Shown piece by piece: positions 8,929 through 17,953 of a stretch of DNA of 64,000 nucleotides (the stretch's first letter is position 1; every line of letters begins with the position of its first letter). The DNA is from Hoeflea_A sp039025395 (GTDB lineage Bacteria; Pseudomonadota; Alphaproteobacteria; Rhizobiales; Rhizobiaceae). The notes under the pieces were generated by a model, which searched no databases, was not told where the DNA came from, and saw only the letters and a list, made by a program, of their open reading frames with translations. The stretch is from positions 1 to 64,000 of the forward strand of contig JBCCOK010000030.1 in NCBI GenBank assembly GCA_039025395.1, in the 5' to 3' direction. Made by a program: the position numbers and the translations under genes.

Positions 8929-9644
8929 TCGGTCAACCGCTTGTGCTCGATGCCGTCCGCCTTGTGCGTGGCAGCCACGCTATGACCTTCGACGTAGCAC
9001 TTGACGCCGGCGCTAGCGCAGCCGTGATTGGGCCGTCCGGGGCAGGCAAATCGACGTTCCTGAATGTTGTCGCAGGCTTCGAACAGCCCGATAGCGGACG
9101 GGTGTGGATAGGCGGCACCGACGTCACCGGCGCCGATCCGGCTGACCGACCCGTGTCCATGGTCTTTCAGGAAAACAACCTGTTTTCCCATCTGACCGTC
9201 GCCATCAATGTCGCGCTCGGCATCCGCCCGAGACTTTCGGCTGGCCCCGCAGATCGCGAAACCGTTGCCAATGCACTGGCGCGGGTCGGCCTGCAAGGCT
9301 TCGAGGACCGCATGCCCGGCACCTTGTCCGGCGGGGAACGCCAGCGCGTCGCCATTGCGCGGGCAATCGTCAGGCGCAAAGCTGTCCTGCTGCTGGACGA
9401 ACCATTTGCCGCTCTCGGGCCTCGATTACGCCGCGATATGTTACTACTTATCAAAAAATTGCAGGCTGAAACGAGGATGACGATGGTGTTTGTCACACAT
9501 CAGCCTGAAGATGCTGCAAGGATTGCCGACACGATTGTCTTTCTGGACGACGGACGTACGGTGGCCAGCGGAAAAGCGGAAGGCTTTCTGGACCGGCGTG
9601 ATGTCGCTGGATTGGCCGACTATCTCGGCGAAACCGAGTATTGA
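8925..9644 (+). CDS. thiQ: Thiamine ABC transporter, ATPase
   Basis: 239 residues from a GTG at 8925 that overlaps the thiP stop (GTGA). The Walker A motif is GPSGAGKST, the signature LSGGERQR and Walker B LLLDEPF. The D-loop, which reads SALD in most ABC ATPases, is AALG here, so the usual aspartate is replaced by glycine. This may be tolerated, but it is unusual. Supplies ATP hydrolysis for thiamine uptake on the cytoplasmic face. Last gene of the operon; 90 bp separate it from the next gene and no clear terminator is seen. Confidence 0.93.
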   Translation: MIGQPLVLDAVRLVRGSHAMTFDVALDAGASAAVIGPSGAGKSTFLNVVAGFEQPDSGRVWIGGTDVTGADPADRPVSMVFQENNLFSHLTVAINVALGIRPRLSAGPADRETVANALARVGLQGFEDRMPGTLSGGERQRVAIARAIVRRKAVLLLDEPFAALGPRLRRDMLLLIKKLQAETRMTMVFVTHQPEDAARIADTIVFLDDGRTVASGKAEGFLDRRDVAGLADYLGETEY

Positions 9645-9734
9645 TGCCGTGCCATGATGACCGCGCAGTCTTAAGCCGCAAAACTGGTGGTTTCCTTTAT
9701 CTGCAACTCGCTCTAGAAGACACAAGAGCACATT

Positions 9735-11288
9735 TTGAATCGACAAGGCGCAAAACCAATCAAGCACTTGTTTTTCAGTAACCGATCTCCGGCATCGCGG
9801 CATGGCCGCACCGGAAAGAGTCTCGGCGCAGCTTGGAAAGCGCTGGCCGTAGGCTTCCTGTGTATTGCCGTCGCGGGTTGCCAGTCTCTGCTCAACCAGA
9901 CCTATTCGTCGGAAATTGGCCCTTCCAATAACCCTCAAACAGTCGCGCGCGCCGAAAAAGGCGACCCCAGGGCGCGTATCGGCGCTCGTGAGCACCCGCG
10001 TATTGTTGCCAGCTATGGCGGTGAATTCAGCGATCCGAAGGTGGAACGCATGCTCGCGCGCATCGTCGGCGAACTGACGCTGGTATCTGAAAATCCAAAA
10101 CAGACCTGGCGAATAACCATATTGAACTCGCCCGCTGTCAACGCCTTTGCCCTGCCCGGCGGATATCTCTATGTCACCCGTGGTCTTCTGGCCCTGGCTA
10201 ACGATTCCTCCGAGGTCGCGGCGGTCATAGCCCATGAAATGGCGCACGTGACCGCCAATCACGGACTGCAAAGACAACGCGCCGAGGAAGCAGAAGTCAT
10301 CGCCAGCCGCGTTGCCGCTGAAATTCTGTCCAGCGAGATCGCCGGTCAACAGATCAGGGCCCGCAGCAAGTTGCGTTTGGCCGCATTTTCCCGGCAGCAG
10401 GAACTTCAGGCCGATCTCATTGGCGTTCGCATGCTCGGCCAGGCGGGATTTGACCCCTACGCCGCTGCGCGTTTTCTACAGTCCATGGAAGCATACAGTC
10501 GGTTTCGCGTCGGAGACGGAGAGATTGACCAGAGCCTCGACTTCCTTTCCACACATCCGGACACGCCAAAGCGTCTTGAACTTGCCAAGCGCCATGCGCG
10601 GGCATTCGGACCACCGGGAAATGGCGTCAGGGATCGCGACCGATATCTGGAGGGCATCAACGGGCTATTGTATGGCGACAGCCCGAACGAGGGCTATGTC
10701 CGCGGCCTGACATTCCTGCATCCGAACCTCGGAATACAGTTCAACGTTCCATCGGGTTTCCAGATCGACAATACCGCGCAGGCTGTCTTGGCCACCGGGC
10801 CCGGCGATATCGCATTCCGTTTCGACGGGGTATCCGAAAGCCCCAGGAGATCGCTCACAAACTACATTTCGAGTGGTTGGGTCAGCGGCCTTGACCCGGA
10901 TACGGTTCAGTCTGTGCAGGTTAACGGCCTCGACGCCGCCACCGCCAGGGCGACCGCCGATGAGTGGGACTTTGACGTTGCGGTGGTGCGTGTCGACAAT
11001 CGGATTTACAGATTGCTGACCGCAGCCCCGCGGGGCAGCCGCAACCTGCAGCGTACGTCAAACGCGATACTCGGTTCATTTCGTAAAATGACGCCGGCAG
11101 AGATTGCAGCGGCCCAGCCGCTTCGCGTCCGCGTCGAGACCATCAGGCCCGGTGAAAGCGTGTCCTCGGTTGCGCGCCGCATGCGCGGCACTGACAGGAG
11201 GGTCGAACTGTTCCGCCTGCTCAACGCGCTACCGCCCGGTTCAGGCCTTTCCGTGGGTCAGGAAGTCAAGGTAATTTCGGACAGCTGA
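9735..11288 (+). CDS. M48-family zinc metalloprotease lipoprotein with LysM-like C-terminus
   Basis: 517 residues if the TTG at 9735 is used; the start is uncertain because no good ribosome site is visible. A lipobox (VAGC, Cys49) predicts an exported lipoprotein, although the stretch before it is long. The zinc motif HEMAH is at 167-171 and the third ligand is probably Glu223 in QELQAD, as in BepA/YfgC and other periplasmic M48 quality-control proteases. The last roughly 50 residues resemble a LysM-like peptidoglycan-binding unit (ETIRPGESVSSVARRM, then VGQEVKVI). Probably works on outer-membrane or envelope proteins. Convergent with rpoH2. Confidence 0.85.
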   Translation: MNRQGAKPIKHLFFSNRSPASRHGRTGKSLGAAWKALAVGFLCIAVAGCQSLLNQTYSSEIGPSNNPQTVARAEKGDPRARIGAREHPRIVASYGGEFSDPKVERMLARIVGELTLVSENPKQTWRITILNSPAVNAFALPGGYLYVTRGLLALANDSSEVAAVIAHEMAHVTANHGLQRQRAEEAEVIASRVAAEILSSEIAGQQIRARSKLRLAAFSRQQELQADLIGVRMLGQAGFDPYAAARFLQSMEAYSRFRVGDGEIDQSLDFLSTHPDTPKRLELAKRHARAFGPPGNGVRDRDRYLEGINGLLYGDSPNEGYVRGLTFLHPNLGIQFNVPSGFQIDNTAQAVLATGPGDIAFRFDGVSESPRRSLTNYISSGWVSGLDPDTVQSVQVNGLDAATARATADEWDFDVAVVRVDNRIYRLLTAAPRGSRNLQRTSNAILGSFRKMTPAEIAAAQPLRVRVETIRPGESVSSVARRMRGTDRRVELFRLLNALPPGSGLSVGQEVKVISDS

Positions 11289-11363
11289 TCGGCCGCCCCG
11301 ATTGATCGAGCTGACCTTTGGACGCGGCGCTGTCGTGTGAAGATGGAGGCGTTCTTGCCAGCG

Positions 11364-12224
11364 CTACATGCTGGTGATGGCCGGCGAATCCTTTTCCAAG
11401 GCAATCTTCAGTTTTTCGAGCGCACGATTTTCAATTTGCCGTACACGTTCCTTGGAGATACCCAGACTCGAACCGAGCGCCTCCAGCGTCGCACCGTTTT
11501 CACTTAAACGACGCTCGCGAATGATTTTCATTTCACGCGGATTGAGCTTGTCGAGCGCAGACTTGATCCACTCCGACCGCCGTTCTTGGTCAATAATGAC
11601 AGAAACTTGCTCATCCGGCAGGGGATCATCGCTCTTGAGGAACTCTATGCGATCCGAACCGGGTGTTTCGGAGTCTGATACCGGCGCATTGAGTGACGTA
11701 TCGGACCCGGACAACCGCGCATCCATCACAGCGACATCCTTTACGTTGACCCCGACCGCCAGCGCGATCTCCTGGTGAATGGCGCTATCGCCCATATTCT
11801 CATTGCTGCGCCATAGCTTGGCACGAAGGCGGCGCAGGTTGAAGAACAAGGCTTTCTGAGCAGAACTTGTTCCACCGCGGACGATTGACCAGTTGCGCAA
11901 GATGTAATCCTGTATCGACGCCCGGATCCACCATGTGGCATAGGTCGAAAAACGCACATCCCGATCGGGTTCGAAGCGCGCGGCGGCTTCTAGCAAACCC
12001 ACATGCCCTTCCTGGATAAGATCATTCATTGGCAGGCCGAAATTTCTGAATTTGGCGGCCATGGAAATGACCAGTCGCATATGCGCCGTGGCTATTTTAT
12101 GCAGTGCTTCCTGATCCCTCTCTTCTTTCCACAAAACCGCGAGTTCGTGTTCTTCTTCACGGCCAAGGTAAGGGGCTGACATAGCCGCCTTTATGAGATC
12201 ATTACCGGCTCGAGCTCCGCTCAT
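11364..12224 (-). CDS. rpoH2: RNA polymerase heat-shock sigma factor, RpoH2 type
   Basis: 286 residues from the ATG at 12224, which has GGGAG 6 bp upstream. Longer in-frame starts run into the leader and are rejected. The sigma-70 region 2 core (DLIQEGHVGLLEA, then FSTYATWWIRASIQ) is followed by the RpoH box QKALFFNLRRLR at residues 123-134 and a region 4 helix-turn-helix near the end. The N-terminus (LIKAAMSAPYL) and the phrase IVRGGTSSAQK match the rhizobial RpoH2 group rather than RpoH1. Directs stress-response transcription; in rhizobia RpoH2 is usually under an EcfG/RpoE2-type factor, but I could not find a clean EcfG promoter here. Confidence 0.9.
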   Translation of the reverse strand: MSGARAGNDLIKAAMSAPYLGREEEHELAVLWKEERDQEALHKIATAHMRLVISMAAKFRNFGLPMNDLIQEGHVGLLEAAARFEPDRDVRFSTYATWWIRASIQDYILRNWSIVRGGTSSAQKALFFNLRRLRAKLWRSNENMGDSAIHQEIALAVGVNVKDVAVMDARLSGSDTSLNAPVSDSETPGSDRIEFLKSDDPLPDEQVSVIIDQERRSEWIKSALDKLNPREMKIIRERRLSENGATLEALGSSLGISKERVRQIENRALEKLKIALEKDSPAITSM

Positions 12225-12296
12225 TTGATACTCCCGATTGCAGGCTGTGTGCATGAAACCAAATGCATCTGCGTATGCTGGGGTTGTTTTTCCCCG

Positions 12297-12326
12297 AAGC
12301 CCGATGGTTCGGGCTTGTTTGTTTAT
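12297..12326 (+). terminator. Perfect 8-bp hairpin with T-rich tail inside the rpoH2 leader, reading on plus
   Basis: AAGCCCGA (12297-12304), loop TGGT, TCGGGCTT (12309-12316), then GTTTGTTTAT. On the plus strand this has the form of an intrinsic terminator. No annotated plus-strand gene ends here, because rpoH2 lies on minus just to the left. On minus it would be a strong hairpin in the rpoH2 5' leader without a T tail. Either an unannotated plus transcript ends here or the hairpin has a role in the rpoH2 mRNA. Confidence 0.5.
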
Positions 12327-12360
12327 ACGGGACAATCGTGTGTATGGATCATCGCAAATA

Positions 12361-12401
12361 CAAGGAAACGCATCGTTCAAAATTCGGTACCGGTTTCCTT
12401 G
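12361..12401. repeat. 9-bp inverted repeat between carD terminator and rpoH2 leader
   Basis: CAAGGAAAC at 12361-12369 and its exact reverse complement GTTTCCTTG at 12393-12401 are separated by 23 bp. The arms sit upstream of rpoH2 where its promoter is expected, so it may be an operator pair or a DNA or RNA hairpin. No known binding factor is recognised. Confidence 0.5.
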
Positions 12402-12429
12402 AGGCCGAACAAATCGGTGTCCGCAGACC

Positions 12430-12452
12430 AAAAAACCCGGCGCAAGGCCGGG
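12430..12452 (-). terminator. Intrinsic terminator of carD
   Basis: Plus-strand CCCGGC (12436-12441) pairs with GCCGGG (12447-12452) around a 5-base loop. Read on minus, the stem is followed by six T residues (12435-12430). It lies 69 bp after the carD stop and is a textbook rho-independent terminator. The plus-strand side has only TTTT, so it works mainly for carD. Confidence 0.85.
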
Positions 12453-12520
12453 TTTTGCTGGATCAGCTACTATTTACAACTGCCGTTCAAATTCCGGTGA
12501 ACGGCGCGTGACTACCGGCG

Positions 12521-13105
12521 TCAGGCAGCCGCTTCCTGTTTTTCGCCGTCATTAGCAGTGTCATCTTCCGCTGCTTTTCCACGCTTCGGACCCTTATTAA
12601 GATTGGTCTCGATCAGCCGAACCGCTTCCGTTTCGGAAAGCTTGTTCACGGCTGCAATTTCTCGCGCCATGCGATCGAGCGCCGCTTCATAAAGCTGCCG
12701 CTCGGAATAGGACTGCTCAGGCTGATTTTCCGCGCGATAGAGGTCACGCACGACCTCTGCGATCGAAATCAGATCACCGGAGTTGATCTTGGCGTCATAC
12801 TCCTGCGCCCGGCGCGACCACATGGTGCGCTTGATGCGTGCACGGCCTTGGACGACCTTCAGTGAACGGTCAACAAAATCCGTCTCGGCAAGTTTGCGCA
12901 TGCCGATTGAAGATGCCTTTGCAACGGGCACTTTCAGGCGCATCTTGTCCTTTTCGAAATCGATGACGAACAGCTCGAGCTTATGCCCCGCAACTTCCTG
13001 CTCTTCGATCGCCACAATCTGGCCGACACCGTGAGCGGGATACACGATATGTTCGTTGGTCTTAAATCCCTGACGCTGAGAAGGCTTTTTCTGCTGGGTT
13101 GTCAT
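12521..13105 (-). CDS. carD: CarD-family transcriptional regulator
   Basis: 194 residues. The N-terminal RNA polymerase interaction domain contains NEHIVYPAHGVGQI at about 17-30. The helical C-terminal DNA-contacting part includes KRTMWSRRAQEYDAKI, with the conserved tryptophan that stabilises open promoter complexes. The last 20-odd residues are acidic and disordered. CarD proteins bind the beta subunit and help open promoters, notably for rRNA. AGGGAG lies about 10 bp upstream. It follows fdxA in the same direction but has its own long leader, a candidate promoter at 13370-13398, and its own terminator. Confidence 0.93.
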   Translation of the reverse strand: MTTQQKKPSQRQGFKTNEHIVYPAHGVGQIVAIEEQEVAGHKLELFVIDFEKDKMRLKVPVAKASSIGMRKLAETDFVDRSLKVVQGRARIKRTMWSRRAQEYDAKINSGDLISIAEVVRDLYRAENQPEQSYSERQLYEAALDRMAREIAAVNKLSETEAVRLIETNLNKGPKRGKAAEDDTANDGEKQEAAA

Positions 13106-13523
13106 TCGTTTTTCATTCTCCCTTTTGCAGCCCGGGGAACGGCCGGGTCGAGTACTCGATAACGTTTATCTGGCCACAACCGGATTCGACGATCCGACCG
13201 ACACATGTTGAAAAGAATTACTGCACACGCAGGCAATCTATATTCGGGCGAAGCCGACAGCTCAGCCATAGCACGCTGTCCAAAGTTCTTGGGTTCGTGG
13301 GAATATTAGTCTTCCATCATCGTGGCAGTCACGGCATGCGCATTACGCCTGCCTGTGGTCAGTATCCTTTAAATAGCACAAAAAACCGCACAAATCAATT
13401 ATTTGCCGCAACCGCACAGTGTAAATCGCGATCACCTTTAAATTAGGTTAACCGCCGTTTCGGTGCGCTGATGTGGTTTCCGGCGGGTTAAACTGCAAGA
13501 CAGGCACAAAGTCAGCCCGCAGT
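13106..13523. other. 418-bp intergenic region between fdxA and carD
   Basis: No protein gene is supported here. The stretch from 13370 to 13450 is AT-rich compared with its surroundings and holds the candidate carD promoter. A leader of about 265 bases would precede carD. I saw no recognised riboswitch or RNA family. Confidence 0.5.
13370..13398 (-). promoter_or_regulatory. Candidate sigma-70 promoter of carD
   Basis: On minus, TTGATT (plus 13393-13398) and TATTTA (plus 13370-13375) are separated by 17 bp in an AT-rich patch. It would give carD a 5' leader of roughly 260 bases. Confidence 0.4.
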
Positions 13524-13862
13524 TCAGTCACCTTCACCCGGTTCGGGCGAAAAATACTTCTCGAACTTGCCTTCGACACCGTCAAACGTATCCGCCTCGG
13601 GCAGCTCATCCTTCTTCATCGTGATGTTCGGCCATTTCTCGGAGTATTCGGCATTCACTCTTAGCCATTTTTCCAGACCCGGCTCAGTGTCTGGTTTGAT
13701 CGCTTCGGCTGGGCATTCCGGTTCGCACACACCGCAATCAATGCACTCGTCAGGGTGGATAACCAGCATGTTTTCACCTTCGTAAAAACAGTCAACCGGA
13801 CACACCTCGACACAATCGGTATATTTGCATTTGATGCAGTTGTCATTGACGACATAGGTCAT
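13524..13862 (-). CDS. fdxA: Seven-iron ferredoxin FdxA
   Basis: 112 residues from the ATG at 13862, with GGAG 7 bp upstream. The N-terminal half carries two cysteine clusters: CIKCKYTDCVEVCP, as in [3Fe-4S]/[4Fe-4S] ferredoxins, and CIDCGVCEPECP for the second cluster. The C-terminal roughly 45 residues are an acidic tail usual for FdxA. Cytoplasmic electron carrier; its partner is not evident. Order helicase, S4 protein, fdxA, carD on one strand is common in rhizobia. Confidence 0.95.
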   Translation of the reverse strand: MTYVVNDNCIKCKYTDCVEVCPVDCFYEGENMLVIHPDECIDCGVCEPECPAEAIKPDTEPGLEKWLRVNAEYSEKWPNITMKKDELPEADTFDGVEGKFEKYFSPEPGEGD

Positions 13863-14092
13863 CGAGGGCTCCGGCCGGATCGGGTACTCCACTAATCTAG
13901 AATTGAGGTAATGGCTTTGATTTGCCTTGGCAAGCGAAACCGGCAAGGGTGCGCATACGCTGCTTTACCCAAACGTCGCCGCAGGGAATTGAGGTTCCGT
14001 CTGGAGGCATTATTGAGCACATTCGTATCGCGGCCCGGCGATGTCATGGTGAATTCTCTGCCTGATACAAATTGTCGCACGCTTAAGACAGT

Positions 14093-14476
14093 TCATTCGC
14101 GGCTCGATTTCCACCGATCGAGATGGCGCCGCTCCCGTTTCGTCGGCCGCCCGCTTCCTGCCTCACGGTATGGAACGGCCCCGAGCGGAGGCTTGAGCGT
14201 GGAAGCGGCAGGTGGGCTCATATCGTCGTACAAACGCCGCGCCTCCTCATAGGGGCCGCGCCGCGTCCCCGGTTCGACGACTTTCAGCACAAGGATCCTG
14301 CGATCCAGCGAAATCGTCAGAACGTCGCCGCAGACAACCTGCCGGCTCGGCTGATCGATCTTGTTGCCGTTCACCCGAACGCGTCCTGACTGGGCAAGCT
14401 TGGCAGCAAGCGAGCGCGATTTCACCACCCGGGCAAAAAACATCCACTTGTCTATCCGCTGCCGGCTCTCGCCCAT
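14093..14476 (-). CDS. S4-domain RNA-binding protein, Hsp15/HslR-like
   Basis: 127 residues. The S4 domain covers the first roughly 70 residues, beginning RIDKWMFFARVVKSRSLAAKL and ending with the VRVNGNKI turn, as in Hsp15. Hsp15 rescues stalled 50S subunits carrying nascent chains. The C-terminus is basic and Pro-rich (ending KSSRE). It starts 11 bp after the helicase stop and is almost certainly co-transcribed with it. Confidence 0.87.
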   Translation of the reverse strand: MGESRQRIDKWMFFARVVKSRSLAAKLAQSGRVRVNGNKIDQPSRQVVCGDVLTISLDRRILVLKVVEPGTRRGPYEEARRLYDDMSPPAASTLKPPLGAVPYREAGSGRPTKRERRHLDRWKSSRE

Positions 14477-14487
14477 ACGCTGGTCTG

Positions 14488-17400
14488 CTATTTGTTGAGC
14501 TGCTCCTTGAGCGCCGCAAGCTTTGCAAACGGCGAATCGGGATCGATCGGCTTGTCCTTGCGCGGCGGCTTTGTACCCATACCTCCCCTGCCGGGCTTGC
14601 CGGGCCTGCCCTTGAAGGTACCCTTGCCCTTTGGTCGGTTCTCAACTTGCCGGTTCCGGCCGCCCCCTTTGCGGGGCTGTCTTTGTTGATTTCTGTTGCG
14701 GCTGCGATTGTTGTCGGAACGCCCGGCCGGATGCCAAAGCAGGACGGGCTTCGGCGCTTCCGCCTCGTCGCCGTTTGCTTCGGGTTCTTCCACTGCCGTT
14801 TCCGTATCTGTCGCTGGGGCCGGCGCCTCATCCTCAACTGTGGTGATCGGCTTTGGAGCCTCGGCAATGGCCGACGCCGCCTCGACTGTGCTGACCCCCT
14901 CCTGCGGCGCAGGTTGCACAGCCGTGGTTTCATTGCCTGTTCCGCCGTTTTCTGCGGTTTTTTGCGGCCGGCTGATGGTAACCGTCTCAACGGTAGCGGT
15001 TGCGGTGCCTTCCGCAGTCCCAGTCTTTGCCGCAATTTGGGCGTCGATGGATGACAGGTGCCGCTCTGCCTCTTCAGGTTCAACCGCTTCAGCGCGGTAG
15101 CCCAGCCCTTTCAGGATCTCTTCTATATCGTCCGGTGTTGCGCCGAGAATGGAAAGCATCGCGGGCGTCGTAGAGAAACGGCGCCCGTCATAGGCACCCT
15201 CCGGTCGAGGCCCTGACTCGGGCTTCCAGTGCAGCAGTGGCCGGATGATATCAGCCAGCCGCTCAAGAATATCGATACGCACTGCGCGTTTTCCCAAAAA
15301 GCGGAAGCCCGCCAGTCTATAGAACTCCCGTTCAAAGGTCGGATCGGTCACGATTGATGTGCGTCCGGCCGCAAGCGCCCCGGTAATCTCGCCGTAGCCC
15401 GGCTTGTCGAACCCGTCATTGCGCAACGACCAGAGCATCGTGATCAGTTCCGCCGGTGCCGGTTTCAGCAACGCCGGCATGAAAACGTGATAGGCACCGA
15501 AACGAACGCCATAACGACGCAGGGAACCACGTGCATCCTGGTCAAGCGCTTTGACATCGGCCGCCACGTCGCGGCGAAAGAGCACGCCCAACGCCTCCAC
15601 AAGCCGAAAAGCCATTCCTTTTGCGAGACCGTCGATGTCCTCGGCCGATGTTAGGTCTTCGAGCGGCTTCAACACGGTCGAGATGTGGTGGCCGACATGG
15701 CGCTCGATACGAGACATGACCACTTCACGCGCCTGATCCGACAATTGCTCATCGGCCAACAAAACAGCGCGCGGCTTCAACAGATTCTCGCTATCGGACA
15801 ATTTCGCGACCGGATCGCCCAACCACCGTATCAGCCCGTCGGATCCTAAAGCGAAATCGCTGTTTCCCGAGGCATGCAGCCGCGCCGCACGCGCCTCGAA
15901 CTCCAGGGCAAGTGATTTTTGCGCCGCTGCAAGAACCGCCTTCGCGTCGGGACCCTCCGCGCCTGCGTCCGGCGTAAAGCGGAAGCCGTTCAACTGCCCT
16001 ACGTGGTGACCTTCGACAAAAACGTCTCCGTCGACACCAATTTCTGCTTCAAGCATCGCGTTCTCTCTCAACCGCTTCATGAGCACAGATGTCCTGCGAT
16101 CAACAAAGCGTTTCGTCAACCTCTCATGCAGCGCATCCGACAGTCGATCTTCGATTTCGCGCGTCTTTTCCTGCCAGTGTGACGGATTCGCAAGCCATCC
16201 CGGTCGGTTTGAGGCATAGGTCCATGTTCTTATCTGCGATACGCGTGCCGACAATGTGTCGATTTCACCGTCCGTGCGGTCGGCCCGGCGCACCTGTTCG
16301 GCCACATAATCCTCCCTCACACTGCCGAAACGCATGATGTCCTGAAACAATGTCGCGATCAGTTCGGCATGTTGTGCGGGGGCAATCCGGCGGTAATCGG
16401 GCAGCGCGCAAACCTCCCACAGCAATTTAACAGCCTGCGGAGATGAAACCATATCGATGACATCGGCATCGCGCGTCAGGGTGTCGAGCGCCTGCCGGTC
16501 GACGGCCGGAAGCGCGCGGCTGAGTCCGATGGTGGAGGGTGCCGCGTCGAGGCTTTCGCATAGTGCTTGCACGGAACTGAAATCGAGCTGTTTGCTGCGC
16601 CACTGCAGAACCTTCACGGGTTCGAATTCATGACTTTCGATGCGTTCGACGATTTCGTCACTGAATGGATTGACCCTGCCGGTGACACCGAACGTTCCGT
16701 CCCGCATGTGGCGACCGGCACGACCGGCCACCTGGCCGAGTTCACCCGGATTGAGATTGCGGAACTGGTAGCCATCGAACTTCCGGTCCTGGGCGAAAGC
16801 CACGTGATCGACATCGAGGTTGAGGCCCATGCCGATGGCGTCGGTGGCGACAAGATAGTCGACATCGCCTTGCTGGTAGAGGGCGACCTGTGCGTTGCGC
16901 GTCCGGGGGCTGAGCGCACCAAGAACAACAGCTGCGCCACCGCGCTGTCTGCGCACGAGCTCGGCGATCGCGTAGACTTCATCGGCTGAAAACGCGGCGA
17001 TGACGGATCGCTTCGGAAGCCGCGTGATTTTCTTCGATCCGGCATAGGCGAGATGCGACAACCGCGGGCGAGACAAAACCTTCAGCCCGGGCAGGAGCGT
17101 TTCGAGAATACCGCGCATGGTCGCCGCACCCAGAAGCAACGTCTCTTCCCGGCCGCGCAAATTGAGGAGCCGGTCGGTAAAGACATGTCCGCGCTCGAGG
17201 TCCCCGGCAAGCTGCACCTCATCGATGGCCACAAATTCCGCATCGGTCTCATTCGGCATTGCCTCGACAGTGCATACCGAATAGCGCGCGCCGCCGGGAC
17301 TGATCTTCTCCTCACCCGTAATCAGCGCGACATTGCTGCTGCCCGCCTTTAAGCAGATCCGCTCATAGACCTCCCGCGCCAGCAATCGCAGCGGCAGCCC

Positions 17401-17544
17401 GATCACGCCGCTTTTGTGCGCGACCATACGCTCGATGGCATAATGGGTCTTGCCTGTGTTGGTCGGCCCCAGAACCGCAGTCACGCCACGGCCACTGGTC
17501 CTGTTTCCTGATTGGTTCTGGAAGGTTGAATTCTGGGACATCAA
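14488..17544 (-). CDS. SUV3-like superfamily II RNA/DNA helicase
   Basis: 1018 residues. The N-terminal helicase core has motif I GPTNTGKT at about residues 26-33, an IDEVQL box (motif II) at about 109-114 and motif VI in QVAGRAGRHMRDG. The middle resembles mitochondrial SUV3 and its alphaproteobacterial homologues. The last 170 or so residues are low complexity, rich in Glu/Ala, then Arg/Gly/Lys, probably disordered and RNA-binding. Two ATG codons open the gene (MMSQ). Likely acts in RNA processing together with the S4 protein downstream. Its promoter must lie in the repeat-rich region 17545-18110. Confidence 0.87.
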   Translation of the reverse strand: MMSQNSTFQNQSGNRTSGRGVTAVLGPTNTGKTHYAIERMVAHKSGVIGLPLRLLAREVYERICLKAGSSNVALITGEEKISPGGARYSVCTVEAMPNETDAEFVAIDEVQLAGDLERGHVFTDRLLNLRGREETLLLGAATMRGILETLLPGLKVLSRPRLSHLAYAGSKKITRLPKRSVIAAFSADEVYAIAELVRRQRGGAAVVLGALSPRTRNAQVALYQQGDVDYLVATDAIGMGLNLDVDHVAFAQDRKFDGYQFRNLNPGELGQVAGRAGRHMRDGTFGVTGRVNPFSDEIVERIESHEFEPVKVLQWRSKQLDFSSVQALCESLDAAPSTIGLSRALPAVDRQALDTLTRDADVIDMVSSPQAVKLLWEVCALPDYRRIAPAQHAELIATLFQDIMRFGSVREDYVAEQVRRADRTDGEIDTLSARVSQIRTWTYASNRPGWLANPSHWQEKTREIEDRLSDALHERLTKRFVDRRTSVLMKRLRENAMLEAEIGVDGDVFVEGHHVGQLNGFRFTPDAGAEGPDAKAVLAAAQKSLALEFEARAARLHASGNSDFALGSDGLIRWLGDPVAKLSDSENLLKPRAVLLADEQLSDQAREVVMSRIERHVGHHISTVLKPLEDLTSAEDIDGLAKGMAFRLVEALGVLFRRDVAADVKALDQDARGSLRRYGVRFGAYHVFMPALLKPAPAELITMLWSLRNDGFDKPGYGEITGALAAGRTSIVTDPTFEREFYRLAGFRFLGKRAVRIDILERLADIIRPLLHWKPESGPRPEGAYDGRRFSTTPAMLSILGATPDDIEEILKGLGYRAEAVEPEEAERHLSSIDAQIAAKTGTAEGTATATVETVTISRPQKTAENGGTGNETTAVQPAPQEGVSTVEAASAIAEAPKPITTVEDEAPAPATDTETAVEEPEANGDEAEAPKPVLLWHPAGRSDNNRSRNRNQQRQPRKGGGRNRQVENRPKGKGTFKGRPGKPGRGGMGTKPPRKDKPIDPDSPFAKLAALKEQLNK

Positions 17545-17642
17545 GCAGCAGACATATTCGCAATGGATGGTAGGTCTAGCATGCAGACATGGTGCGTCAC
17601 ACAGTAAATGTCATGGCTTGCGTTAACCGTTGGAACAGGGAT

Positions 17643-17670
17643 GGAACGAAACGGCGACGAATCGCTGACT
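17643..17670. repeat. Duplicated intergenic element, copy A
   Basis: 28 bp beginning GGAACGAAACGGCGACGAAT and ending GCTGACT. It matches copy B at 17926 with one mismatch, followed by a shared GGTTTGTTC about 19-22 bp further on in both copies. On minus it contains two CGATTCGT-like octamers (one with a mismatch) spaced 11 bp apart. Confidence 0.75.
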
Positions 17671-17925
17671 CCGCTTGATTCAGGGTTTGTTCACGACGAA
17701 ATATGGCGTTTCGCGCCGGCGCAACCACTAGATCCGGATGCGGATTCTTGAACGTTGCCTCTCTGTGAAAACAAAATGGCCCCCCCGGTTAACTTTTTGT
17801 CGCGCGTCGCTGATGCCTCACCGAAAAAGATGGTTAACAGATTGTAAATTTGAACTTTTTCTAAACAGCCGGTTAACAAAACCGATGCGGCAATCGGTCC
17901 TTCTGTTAACAATTCGACCAAAAGC

Positions 17926-17953
17926 GGAACGAATCGGCGACGAATCGCTGACT
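17926..17953. repeat. Duplicated intergenic element, copy B
   Basis: 28 bp beginning GGAACGAATCGGCGACGAAT and ending GCTGACT, 283 bp from copy A and in the same orientation. Here the two octamers CGATTCGT (minus strand) are identical and 11 bp apart, one helical turn, each carrying a GANTC site. Confidence 0.75.
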
